Positions 14,497-20,831 of a stretch of 23,921 nucleotides of DNA are shown piece after piece. A model generated the notes under the pieces. The model searched no databases. It was not told the origin of the DNA and worked only from the letters and a program-made list of their open reading frames with translations. The stretch is from a virus: positions 1-23,921 of the IMG/VR virus record IMGVR_UViG_3300050821_011038; one strand, given 5' to 3'. Every line of letters starts with the position of its first letter. The stretch's first letter is position 1. The position numbers and the translations under genes are program-made.

Positions 14497-14833
14497 GTTC
14501 TGTTTCCTTATCCCAAAGTCTCATGTGTAATTCGAACTCCCTGCGGATGACTTCATCAGGGAGGATTTCAGTTAGTTCGGGTTCCCATGCAAGTATCAGA
14601 GAGCCGTGGACGGTATAGCGGGAGGGTCCGGGGTGTTGCTCGCAATAGCCTCCGATGATCCGCCATTCCCGGTTGGAGCCGTCTACGGGCATCCTCGCCC
14701 ATATTTCCCCGCACGTAGGACAGAACATTGCGTAGGGCTGAGGTTGCTGGGTTTCGGCATGCACGAATCGGAGATGATCTTCAGAAGATCCCAAATAGTC
14801 CGAACCCAAGTGAAAATGGCGAATAAAAGCCAT
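14459..14833 (-). CDS. Putative zinc-binding phage protein (124 aa)
   Basis: Residues 38-67 carry CPTCGEIWARMP and, later, GYCEQHPGP, giving a CxxC...CxxH metal site. The N-terminus is MAFIRHFHLGSDYLGSSEDH. Proteins with this CGxIWAR zinc site are common in phage early operons and of unknown function. The C-terminal half is charged and includes LPDEVIRREFELHMRLW. It starts eight bases after the nuclease gene stop. Confidence 0.7.
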   Translation of the reverse strand: MAFIRHFHLGSDYLGSSEDHLRFVHAETQQPQPYAMFCPTCGEIWARMPVDGSNREWRIIGGYCEQHPGPSRYTVHGSLILAWEPELTEILPDEVIRREFELHMRLWDKETEHDHRTSRAVGSS

Positions 14834-14841
14834 AGTAGTTA

Positions 14842-15882
14842 CTATCCCAACATATCGCGGAGTTCGCTGCCAAGTGCTTCTCCGTCACCCGCAAGCACTC
14901 CGGGCAATTCAGGGGCAGCTGGAGCACCCTCTGGACGCGCGAACCCCCACTTTCGTTCGTAGGCAGCAACGGATATTTCGGTACGCTCCAGAGGGTCCCA
15001 CACTCTTTGCACGAAATGGGCTGGTAGCCATTCGTCAGGCGTACTGGATTTGCAAATACGTTGAAATCCACATCCACCATATTCTGTACATGCTCCGTCG
15101 AGGTCATAATCCCAATACCCCTCTTCCCAACATTGAATCATCCTGCGGATATCTCGCAGGGTCTGTTTTTCCCCCAGGTCTATTTCATGCTGACTGCGGT
15201 AGGTGGGGACTTCCAGAGTGTCGTATTTGGTCTTGAGGATAGACACGCCACGGACGATAGTCCCCTGCGGCTTTATACCCTGCTGTAGCAGAGCCCAGTT
15301 GTAGCCAGTGAATTGGGATCGCATCTCCCACTGACGGGACCAGGTCGCTCCCAATGCGGAAGTGGTCTTTTCATCATAATTCCATATTCCCGTGCCGTGG
15401 CGATTTGCGACCATGTCACTGCGTCCTGTATACAGGATGGGATTACCAGTAACAGGATGATTAATGGCCAAAGGTTCGGCGAACGAGAATTCAATTCCCT
15501 TTCTCCCTGAGGGTAGAGTAATCGGCTCCGCACCATCACCCCCGAGAGGGTAGTTGAAGAGATAGAACTCGAAAGCCCCGAGCATGCGCTCAAGGGACTT
15601 CGCAGAATCCGGGGGGCATTCGAAATCACCGTAGCTCTTGATGAGGGCTGACATACCGATTGCTTCAGCGTCGGAGTCGGATTTTCCGTCTACGTAATAG
15701 GCTTCGCGGGCTGCTTCGATTGCTGATGCGAATGCGCCACCGGCGACGAGATGGACGGATTTCTGAACTCCTTTCCAGTGCTCGACGTAGGACAGGAAGA
15801 ATTTTTGTGGGCATGCTCGGAAGGCAGCGAGTAAGGTGCTGTCGATCGTATGTGGGAACATGGGGCGGAATTTGGTCGTCAT
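14842..15882 (-). CDS. PD-(D/E)XK nuclease, Cas4/RecB-like
   Basis: The 346-residue protein has GRSDMV (Asp156), then NYDEKTT (Asp170-x-Lys172) and QFTGY (QxxxY, Gln190-Tyr194). These are the ordered motifs of Cas4/RecB-family nucleases. Cys24 (FRACPQKF) with Cys265, Cys271 and Cys277 (CTEYGGCGFQRIC) suggests the iron-sulphur cluster of Cas4/AddB enzymes. Expected activity is metal-dependent exonuclease on DNA ends. In this operon it would supply single strands to the Sak4 ATPase and SSB-like protein. No cas1, cas2 or CRISPR array is nearby. It ends GSELRDMLG, resembling the shared C-terminal peptide of other early proteins here. Confidence 0.88.
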   Translation of the reverse strand: MTTKFRPMFPHTIDSTLLAAFRACPQKFFLSYVEHWKGVQKSVHLVAGGAFASAIEAAREAYYVDGKSDSDAEAIGMSALIKSYGDFECPPDSAKSLERMLGAFEFYLFNYPLGGDGAEPITLPSGRKGIEFSFAEPLAINHPVTGNPILYTGRSDMVANRHGTGIWNYDEKTTSALGATWSRQWEMRSQFTGYNWALLQQGIKPQGTIVRGVSILKTKYDTLEVPTYRSQHEIDLGEKQTLRDIRRMIQCWEEGYWDYDLDGACTEYGGCGFQRICKSSTPDEWLPAHFVQRVWDPLERTEISVAAYERKWGFARPEGAPAAPELPGVLAGDGEALGSELRDMLG

Positions 15883-15883
15883 A

Positions 15884-16177
15884 TCAGCCCTCGATCGCCA
15901 GCAAATTATTAATTTGGCTCTGGATGTCGGTAACTTTTGCCTGGAATTCAGCCGAGATGCGTCGTTTCTCTTCCTGCAGTTCTTTGAGTTTTAAGTCTTT
16001 TGGATCAAGTTCCTGAATTTCAAATGTAATTGTGGTTTCGTTGACGACTTCTGCCCCTTGATAGGTCGGATATGGCCAGACAAAGTAATCTACAGATGGG
16101 ACGCAATCGCGTTTTTCTGCATCCCATCGGGCGACGGCTTTAGCCATCAGATAGACCGGCAATTCAATTGTCTTCAT
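15884..16177 (-). CDS. Hypothetical protein with C-terminal coiled coil (97 aa)
   Basis: The N-terminal part (MKTIELPVYLMAKAVARWDA) is followed by an aromatic segment (VDYFVWPYPTYQG). Residues ~55-95 form a charged heptad-like helix (DPKDLKLKELQEEKRRISAE) ending INNLLAIEG. Oligomerisation through this helix is likely. The start is preceded by the GAGGCTCAA leader, and the stop meets the nuclease start as TGATATG. Function unknown. Confidence 0.7.
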   Translation of the reverse strand: MKTIELPVYLMAKAVARWDAEKRDCVPSVDYFVWPYPTYQGAEVVNETTITFEIQELDPKDLKLKELQEEKRRISAEFQAKVTDIQSQINNLLAIEG

Positions 16178-16204
16178 TTTGAGCCTCTGTAGTGGTACTA
16201 CGGT

Positions 16205-16714
16205 TTAGTTGCTTCCGAGCAGCTTTTGCAATCCATCTACAGCCGGACCTTCGAGCCCTGACAGAATCTGCGCGCGGAACGAACGACGGAGATTTGCCTT
16301 ATAGGCTTCCTGTACGAGTCGTTCGATTTCTTTGTTTCGGTCTGCATTAGCCATGTAATCGGAGAAGTCCAGCTTCTGCACGACCCATCGAAGGGCGTAA
16401 TTCGCTCCCGGCTCGACAACTACCTCTTCATCCACGTCGATGACTGTAGCTGCCTTCAGTTGATTTGCCGCTTCTACCAATACGATATCGAATGGCTTCA
16501 CGTCCAAATGTGTGACGTAGGAGTAGAGTTTAAAATCCGTCTCCCCTGTGTTACGAACCCCTAGGCTCTCCAGCAAGTCCATTGCCGGTGCGCGTTGTTC
16601 TTCATCCAATTTCATCCCATCGATTGATGAGTTCTCGCGGATCAGTGAAAAAGCCACTTTGATCGTCTTTGCATCTTCACGCAGGAGTGCTGCGATATTC
16701 CTTTCGGTTGCCAT
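16205..16714 (-). CDS. Hypothetical phage protein (169 aa)
   Basis: The N-terminus (MATERNIAALLREDAKTIKV) leads into a beta-rich middle (LDVKPFDIVLVEAANQLKAA, then VIDVDEEVVVEPGANYALRW) that resembles a small SH3-like barrel. A charged helix follows (ADRNKEIERLVQEAYKANLR). The C-terminus is VDGLQKLLGSN, similar to the shared LLxELG-type tail. GAGGCTCAA precedes the ATG. Proteins of this shape occur in other phages, without a known role. Confidence 0.7.
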   Translation of the reverse strand: MATERNIAALLREDAKTIKVAFSLIRENSSIDGMKLDEEQRAPAMDLLESLGVRNTGETDFKLYSYVTHLDVKPFDIVLVEAANQLKAATVIDVDEEVVVEPGANYALRWVVQKLDFSDYMANADRNKEIERLVQEAYKANLRRSFRAQILSGLEGPAVDGLQKLLGSN

Positions 16715-16743
16715 TTGAGCCTCTTAAATAAGTGGTACTACGG

Positions 16744-16977
16744 TTAAATTCCCAATTCCTTCAACAGATCATCCGAGTTCACATCCTCCGGTTTTTGCTT
16801 CTTCGGCCGCGTTGCGGAACCTGCAGCCGCACGGGCCTTTGGCTTCGGAGCTTCCAATTGCGCGCGCTCCTTGCGAATTGCCTCGATTGCGATTTTCATT
16901 TCTTCGATTGAGAGTTGGCCAGCTGCGGCACGCGCTCGCCAGTCTTGGATTTGAGAGTCGATGATTTCAGAGGGCAT
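16744..16977 (-). CDS. Small protein with flexible linker and LLKELG C-terminal peptide
   Basis: I place the start at 16977 (MPSEIIDSQIQDWRARAAAG), with GGAGG six bases upstream; the longer frame overlaps the previous gene. The 77-residue protein is a helix (SIEEMKIAIEAIRKERAQLE), then a Lys/Pro/Ala-rich linker, then KKQKPEDVNSDDLLKELGI. The final 20 residues closely resemble the end of the 199-residue protein at 20832-21431. That design, with a short peptide on a flexible arm, suggests a binding partner for a common protein. Function unknown. Confidence 0.75.
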   Translation of the reverse strand: MPSEIIDSQIQDWRARAAAGQLSIEEMKIAIEAIRKERAQLEAPKPKARAAAGSATRPKKQKPEDVNSDDLLKELGI

Positions 16978-17155
16978 CGAAGACCTCCGGGTCGTATGAA
17001 CGCCACATTGCATACAGGTCGGGAGAGCTAAATGAATTACAGATAGAAAAACCTTCTACCTGACGTTTTAGAAGGATCACTAATTGATCGTGCAACTCTT
17101 CAGGGATGAGTACGAACTTCACACCGTCGATTACGGCTTCACGTGGATGGTGCAT
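16967..17155 (-). CDS. Small hypothetical protein (62 aa)
   Basis: Starts MHHPREAVIDGVKFVLIPEE with AGGAG upstream, and ends WRSYDPEVFDAL overlapping the next gene by 11 bases. It contains a hydrophobic helix (LHDQLVILLKRQV) too short and charged for a membrane span. No known motif. It is the first gene after the element copy at 17177-17206. Confidence 0.6.
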   Translation of the reverse strand: MHHPREAVIDGVKFVLIPEELHDQLVILLKRQVEGFSICNSFSSPDLYAMWRSYDPEVFDAL

Positions 17156-17176
17156 CAGGCTGCTCCTATGGGTTAT

Positions 17177-17206
17177 TTACCGCGATTACTAATTATTAAT
17201 CCCGGT
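17177..17206 (-). repeat. Oriented intergenic element, early sub-type, copy E
   Basis: - strand ACCGGGATTAATAATTAG, then TAATCGCGGTAAATAA, with a TTTTCA flank. It lies 22 bases ahead of the 62-residue gene start and between it and the helicase stop. Confidence 0.88.
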
Positions 17207-17216
17207 TGAAAACTAG

Positions 17217-18533
17217 TCACGCAAGATATAATTTCTTTTGTGCTCGACTGCAGGCAACATAGAGGCAAGAAAAGGCTTCTTTCCTATTACGATTGTATAA
17301 GGTATCTTGAAAATCTACGAATACATTCCGATAGGTACTGCCCTGGGAACGATGCGCTGTAATCGCGTAGGCGAATCTGATGTCATGGAATAGGTCTTTC
17401 AGGTCCCAGAATCTACGCCATAGCTTCGGATTCGCGTGGGCTTCGTGCGCGAGGATTTGGCAATCATTTTCATGCTGCTGCTTACTAGCTGGGTGGATTA
17501 CTAATAGCCGGATTACCTGATTTTCTTCCGTGCGGCACTTGAGTTCCAGTGCGTGATACTTCGGTTCCAGTGGGTGTTTGCACTCAATTACCCCCTCTAC
17601 GATTGCCTCGTCATCTGTGTGAAGTAGTAATTCATCATTCCGCTCACAAGGTCCAGCTGCCACAACCCGATCCCCAACCAAGAAAAATCCTGGTTGAGCC
17701 TCTGCGCCGAAGATAGCTGCTCGGGCAATCTGGTTGTATTCATCGACTTTGATGTTCCGCCAGCTGATAACTTTTGTCGTGCGACCATCCGCGAATTCCC
17801 CCCGAGATGCCGCAGCAAAGATCTGCTTTCGGAAGTCGATCTTAGAGAGCTTCCACACCCCTTCCTGCCCGTTGTTGTCACTTTTGATCGTGACGCACGG
17901 CGATGGGGAGAAAATAACCTGGCGGATGTCGGAAACCAGCGAAAGGATTTGATTGTCATGTCGCATTACTCGGGTGAGTTGCACGCCCAATTCGCCCTGA
18001 AGGGCCAGACTCTCCGACTCCTTCACCGGAGGTAGCTGCGCCGGATCGCCCATGAAAACAATCTTCAGGTTGAACTTGTCAGCGATATCCCCGAGCAACC
18101 CGAACAAATGCGCATTCACCATCGAGGCTTCATCTACGACAATGACATCCAGATCGGATAGGTCGACAGGTTTACCATGGGCGATTTGCTTGGTTTCTCC
18201 GTTCTTGTCTACTCGTAATCCGAGGAGCGAATAGATAGTGCAGGCTTCGCCCACGATCTCCCGTAAGACTTTTGCTGCCTTGTTCGTTGGAGCAGTGTAA
18301 GCAAATCGAGCATGAGACTTCCCAACTCTGCGGACGACCTCTCGCATGCAGGATGTTTTTCCTGTCCCAGCGTATCCTCGGAAGCAGAAATACCAGTCGA
18401 AGACTTGGGGACTGGAGATGAAGCTGAGGAGTTCTTCGATTGCCTGTAGCTGGTCCGGGATAAATTCGAAGGGCGCTTCGACTTGGTAGAGGGACGAGTC
18501 CGCCCCGGTTTCTTGAATTTCTTCATGATTCAT
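17217..18533 (-). CDS. SF1B DNA helicase, Dda/RecD-like
   Basis: The 438-residue protein has ordered superfamily 1 motifs: Q-like FIPDQLQAI (24-32), motif I GYAGTGKT (53-60), Ia TAPTNKAAKVL, II VVDEAS (132-137), III GDPAQLPPV (162-170), V AITAHRSQGS (about 390-399) and VI LYVACSRAQKKLYL (C-terminus). These, with the length, fit phage T4 Dda and the helicase part of RecD2: 5'-3' DNA unwinding driven by ATP. It should help replication start, fork progress or recombination with the polymerase and Sak4 ATPase. The leader is a variant AAGGCTCACCC of the common GAGGCTCA site. No N-terminal primase or zinc domain. Confidence 0.92.
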   Translation of the reverse strand: MNHEEIQETGADSSLYQVEAPFEFIPDQLQAIEELLSFISSPQVFDWYFCFRGYAGTGKTSCMREVVRRVGKSHARFAYTAPTNKAAKVLREIVGEACTIYSLLGLRVDKNGETKQIAHGKPVDLSDLDVIVVDEASMVNAHLFGLLGDIADKFNLKIVFMGDPAQLPPVKESESLALQGELGVQLTRVMRHDNQILSLVSDIRQVIFSPSPCVTIKSDNNGQEGVWKLSKIDFRKQIFAAASRGEFADGRTTKVISWRNIKVDEYNQIARAAIFGAEAQPGFFLVGDRVVAAGPCERNDELLLHTDDEAIVEGVIECKHPLEPKYHALELKCRTEENQVIRLLVIHPASKQQHENDCQILAHEAHANPKLWRRFWDLKDLFHDIRFAYAITAHRSQGSTYRNVFVDFQDTLYNRNRKEAFSCLYVACSRAQKKLYLA

Positions 18534-18573
18534 GGGTGAGCCTTCAATTGACTGTGTCAGCTTGCTGACGTAA

Positions 18574-18741
18574 TTAAACCGGGAGATTATCTCTCAGCTG
18601 TTTCAAAAGCTTTTCTACGTTCTCATCTTGCGCCGCTCTGGTCGTTTGCATGGCAATTTCCAAAGCCCATACCAAAACACCAGATTCCATTGGGGATTCC
18701 ACTGTGATCACCACAGGAGAGAAATTTCTTTCTATTTTCAT
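18574..18741 (-). CDS. Small hypothetical protein (55 aa)
   Basis: The ATG overlaps the DUF4406 stop as ATGA. The product starts MKIERNFSPVVITVESPMES and ends with a charged helix (DENVEKLLKQLRDNLPV). A beta hairpin plus helix is likely. No motif is recognised; coupled translation supports a real gene. Confidence 0.6.
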   Translation of the reverse strand: MKIERNFSPVVITVESPMESGVLVWALEIAMQTTRAAQDENVEKLLKQLRDNLPV

Positions 18742-19196
18742 AGCTTTTCATCCAACACAGGTGAATAGAAAACTTGCAGCCCAAGCATCTCTGCAATTCG
18801 ATGCTCCCACTTAGCTCCTTTGCTATTTTGCCAATCCGGGAGCATCAGTATGCTATCACATTCAGGGAGGGCACGGACGCAGAAGGCCATGCAGTAAGAC
18901 CAGAGTGCGTCGTCTTTCAAGGGGTCAATCGGCCCTTCAATGTGCATCGGATTGAAGATCGAGCAACCTGCAGATAGCAGCATCTGCTGAGCCAGCCGAA
19001 ATTGAGGGCGGTTTAGATCTTTGATGCCCGTCACAGGCCCGGAGATGTACACCATCGTATTCGGCTGAGGAGTTTGCACCCCAAGGGGCCACAGGTCGCA
19101 CGATCTGTAATCCATCGCGCCGTGCGGGGTCTTTCCTAAGTCAGATGGTTTCAACCAGCAGCTGACTGCTGCATCACGTCGTTCGAGGGGGATCAT
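18738..19196 (-). CDS. DUF4406 protein (nucleoside deoxyribosyltransferase-like fold)
   Basis: The core from residue 48 reads MVYISGPVTG, then NRPQFRLAQQMLLSAGCSIF, NP, LPECDSILMLPDWQNSKGAK and EHRIAEMLGL. This is the DUF4406 pattern, a fold related to nucleoside 2-deoxyribosyltransferases. The YISGP loop and the SKGAxxE segment are the family's characteristic sites. Phage copies are widespread; nucleotide salvage or modification is suspected, not shown. Residues 1-47 are an extra N-terminal part with two Cys and no match that I know. The ATGA overlap with the repressor gene supports the long form. Confidence 0.82.
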   Translation of the reverse strand: MIPLERRDAAVSCWLKPSDLGKTPHGAMDYRSCDLWPLGVQTPQPNTMVYISGPVTGIKDLNRPQFRLAQQMLLSAGCSIFNPMHIEGPIDPLKDDALWSYCMAFCVRALPECDSILMLPDWQNSKGAKWEHRIAEMLGLQVFYSPVLDEKL

Positions 19197-19423
19197 GGTT
19201 TGTCGAGTCCTAAAAGAAAGTCAGAAGGGCAATCTAATACCTGGCACATTGCTACGAAAGTATCGAGAGAGGGTTTCACGCCTCGGTTCTCATAGCCGGT
19301 GATAGCTGCAACGGGTACGCCGCATAGAACAGCGAATTCCCGTACATGAAAGCCTCTGCGTTTGCGCTCTTGCTTTAGGCGATCTCCGAGCGGGGTAAGG
19401 CCTTGGATTTTCTCAACACCCAT
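19193..19423 (-). CDS. XRE-family (Cro/CI-like) helix-turn-helix regulator
   Basis: The start is placed at 19423 (MGVEKIQGLTPLGDRLKQER) with GGAG upstream; the longer frame overlaps the RHH gene. Residues ~12-70 are a typical HTH_3 domain: REFAVLCGVPVAAITGYENR, then GVKPSLDTFVAMCQVLDCPS. The 76-residue length leaves no dimerisation or cleavage domain, so it is closer to Cro or a simple repressor than to a RecA-sensitive CI. It is coded in the middle of an operon whose promoter contains an inverted repeat (20404-20421), a plausible binding site. Confidence 0.85.
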   Translation of the reverse strand: MGVEKIQGLTPLGDRLKQERKRRGFHVREFAVLCGVPVAAITGYENRGVKPSLDTFVAMCQVLDCPSDFLLGLDKP

Positions 19424-19424
19424 C

Positions 19425-19637
19425 TCAAATCTCCAGACTCTCTTCAATCTCAGAGAAAGTCCCGTCGAGTTTCTGGAAATACTCCCGAGTCAGGTTTTCA
19501 AAGAACTTCGACTTGTCCCCATGTGGTACACGGTTTTCGACTTCCGACTTGAGATGATCCTCAAGTCGGTCATTGAGGTCTTTCGGAAGGGTGAATCCGA
19601 CGCGGACTGGTGGGACGGTTTTACGGGGGCGGCCCAT
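19425..19637 (-). CDS. Ribbon-helix-helix-like small regulator
   Basis: The 70-residue protein begins MGRPRKTVPPVRVGFTLPKD and continues LNDRLEDHLKSEVENRVPHG. A basic N-terminus, a short beta strand (VRVGFTLP) and two helices fit an Arc/MetJ-type ribbon-helix-helix DNA-binding protein. Similar GRPRK...LPKDL...RVPxGxxSxF proteins are common in phages. The ribosome site is AAGGAA. It precedes and nearly touches the XRE gene, so the two regulators are made together. Targets are unknown. Confidence 0.65.
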   Translation of the reverse strand: MGRPRKTVPPVRVGFTLPKDLNDRLEDHLKSEVENRVPHGDKSKFFENLTREYFQKLDGTFSEIEESLEI

Positions 19638-19640
19638 AAG

Positions 19641-19802
19641 TTATTCCTTATCTAGTGTTGTAATACGTAATACCCAATAACCATCCTCTCTACAGACCCA
19701 ATCTCCTAATGAAATAGAGTTGCCTTCGGAATCTTCCACTTCAATAAAACGACCTGATTCAGGTCCGGGGGGCCCGTCGAAAACAATATCAATATGACTC
19801 AT
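19641..19802 (-). CDS. Small phage protein, DGPPGPESGRFIEVED type
   Basis: The start at 19802 (MSHIDIVFDGPPGPESGRFI) is preceded by GGAG and overlaps the preceding stop by one base (TGATG). The 53-residue product contains EVEDSEGNSISLGDWV and WVLRITTLDKE, forming a small beta-rich fold. FDGPPGPExGRFxEVED proteins are very common in phage early regions, with no assigned function. Confidence 0.8.
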   Translation of the reverse strand: MSHIDIVFDGPPGPESGRFIEVEDSEGNSISLGDWVCREDGYWVLRITTLDKE

Positions 19803-19903
19803 CACCAATCTCCTTTGAAAGTTGTTCCACACACATGACACTGCCAATAATACGGTCGAATTCTTTTGAATGGGCTTGTTCCACACCTTGGGCAGGGGGC
19901 CAT
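19802..19903 (-). CDS. Tiny zinc-ribbon protein (33 aa)
   Basis: ATG at 19903 lies nine bases after AAGGAG, and the stop TGA overlaps the next ATG. The product starts MAPCPRCGTSPFKRIRPYYW and contains CPRCG and CHVCG, two zinc knuckles 18 residues apart. This is a complete treble-Cys-pair ribbon in a very short protein. The start, stop coupling and metal motif together support a real gene although it is short. It may bind DNA, RNA or a protein; function unknown. Confidence 0.75.
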   Translation of the reverse strand: MAPCPRCGTSPFKRIRPYYWQCHVCGTTFKGDW

Positions 19904-19909
19904 AGAGAA

Positions 19910-20365
19910 TTACTCCTTAATAGAAACAGGGATATCAGCCCAGCCTTGCTGCGGGTAGCAACTCGGGCACATAGTAACAGGCTGTGGACGAATTTCAACC
20001 TCACGCGGTAGTCGTGAGAGTTCGAAGTTATCCTTCGGAGCTACGTAGTTGAAGCATCGGAGTCGGAGTTGCTCTTTCTTGATGAAGACCCCTTCGACGC
20101 GTTGATGCTCAGAATGGCAGGTTGAGCAGACCTGAGAATGGATGAGAAGCACCACACAGAGGTCTTTCCAGCCTTCCGCACGATCTTTGATTTTTTTGAC
20201 ATCGGCGTAGTGGGCTTCGACTTCCGGCCCGGTCATCCAGCCAGCTGTCTTTGGGAGAATGGCTCCTTTTTTGGAAGCTTTCTGAGCTTGCTTTTGTTCG
20301 CGTTCTTTCTTAAGGATATCGAGAGATTCCCCTAAGAGGTCATCTAGTTCTATGTCGATTGTCAT
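19910..20365 (-). CDS. Putative zinc-binding protein, first gene of the regulator operon (151 aa)
   Basis: The start at 20365 (MTIDIELDDLLGESLDILKK) follows the GAGGCTCAA leader; the frame extends upstream only through promoter DNA. A charged helical N-terminus is followed by GAILPKTAGWMTGPEVEAHY. CSTC at 80-83 and CPSC at 133-136 form a split zinc site. The N-terminal IELDDLLGESLD has some likeness to the shared LLxELG peptide. Being first in the operon with RHH, XRE and DUF4406 genes suggests an early role. Function unknown. Confidence 0.7.
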   Translation of the reverse strand: MTIDIELDDLLGESLDILKKEREQKQAQKASKKGAILPKTAGWMTGPEVEAHYADVKKIKDRAEGWKDLCVVLLIHSQVCSTCHSEHQRVEGVFIKKEQLRLRCFNYVAPKDNFELSRLPREVEIRPQPVTMCPSCYPQQGWADIPVSIKE

Positions 20366-20396
20366 TTGAGCCTCACTGTTGGTTGACCGACAACTA

Positions 20397-20425
20397 ATTA
20401 TGAGTTTTCCACACGGAAAACGCAA
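20397..20425 (-). promoter_or_regulatory. Candidate promoter with embedded operator for the regulator operon
   Basis: - strand -35 TTGCGT (20420-20425), 17-base spacer and -10 CATAAT (20397-20402). The spacer is almost filled by an inverted repeat GTTTTCC-GTGT-GGAAAAC (20404-20421). A dimeric repressor bound there would block polymerase. The -35 is weak. The operon downstream codes for XRE and RHH regulators. Confidence 0.55.
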
Positions 20426-20448
20426 CTCAGAGATTTATTTGAGTTTTC

Positions 20449-20477
20449 AACGGGGATTACTAATTGTTAATCCCGGT
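20449..20477 (-). repeat. Oriented intergenic element, early sub-type, copy F
   Basis: - strand ACCGGGATTAACAATTAG, then TAATCCCCGTTG. It lies between the terminator of the structured RNA and the promoter at 20397-20425. Right arm CCCCG pairs with left CGGGG, so the copy is close to palindromic. Confidence 0.85.
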
Positions 20478-20484
20478 TAGAAAT

Positions 20485-20520
20485 GGAAAACGCCCCTGAC
20501 TCGGGGGAGAAAGGGGCGTT
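20485..20520 (-). terminator. Intrinsic terminator candidate ending the structured RNA
   Basis: Stem AACGCCCCT/AGGGGCGTT (9 bp; 20489-20497 with 20512-20520) with a 14-base loop. On the - strand it runs into TTTTCC. The T-tract is short, so efficiency is uncertain. Confidence 0.65.
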
Positions 20521-20524
20521 GGGA

Positions 20525-20780
20525 GCAGTAAGGCACAACCAGGGAGGCTCAGACCGTGGTCTATTACTGCAGAATGCTTTGCAAATACCCTTATCGCGGG
20601 GTGGTAGATCGGCCACCACAGCCTCATTACCTGTTCGGCTGGTTAGTTCCGAACCCCCTGGATAAGGGTACTTAGGGGGAGGCAGAGTAACCTAAGTCTC
20701 GTCTGCCTCCCGGCTCCCCTCCTTTTATCAGCTAGGGGCCGCTGCCTCCGCTTTCGCGGATCTTAAAGCGGGGTACTTGA
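20525..20780 (-). ncRNA. Candidate structured non-coding RNA downstream of the 199-aa gene
   Basis: About 310 bases without a gene are dense in perfect helices. TACCCTTATC/GATAAGGGTA (10 bp, 20586-20595 with 20661-20670) encloses three hairpins: GGTGG/CCACC (20600-20617), CAGCC/GGCTG (20619-20641) and GGTT/AACC (20641-20655). Outside lie GGGAGGCAGA/TCTGCCTCCC (10 bp, 20677-20686 with 20702-20711), GCAGTAA/TTACTGC (20525-20570) and TCCGC-GAAA-GCGGA (- strand, 20747-20760). The GAAA tetraloop and the following terminator favour the - strand. The multibranch part recalls a cloverleaf but the middle loop is 13 bases, so it is not a standard tRNA. A long 3' UTR is the alternative. Confidence 0.55.
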
Positions 20781-20831
20781 CTCGACACTACTAGGCCAAT
20801 TGACTTTTCGCTTCCTCGTTCCCCCTGACTC

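Noticed and set aside
14842-15882. A CRISPR-associated Cas4 within a CRISPR locus
   Set aside because: No repeat-spacer array and no cas1 or cas2 nearby; the neighbours are phage recombination genes.
17488-17516. Extra copy of the oriented element in the helicase gene (GGATTACTAATAGCCGGATTACC)
   Set aside because: Only part of one arm matches and the right arm is out of register; likely chance in coding DNA.
20483-20669. Short + strand frames through the structured region, including a GTG frame after GAGGCTCA at 20544
   Set aside because: They run against the operon, end in the helices of the RNA candidate and have no recognisable protein features; the GAGGCTCA match may be chance.
20586-20670. 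A tRNA gene
   Set aside because: The fold has three arms closed by a long helix, but the middle loop is 13 bases, the closing helix 10 bp, and TTCRA and D-loop consensus bases and CCA context are absent.
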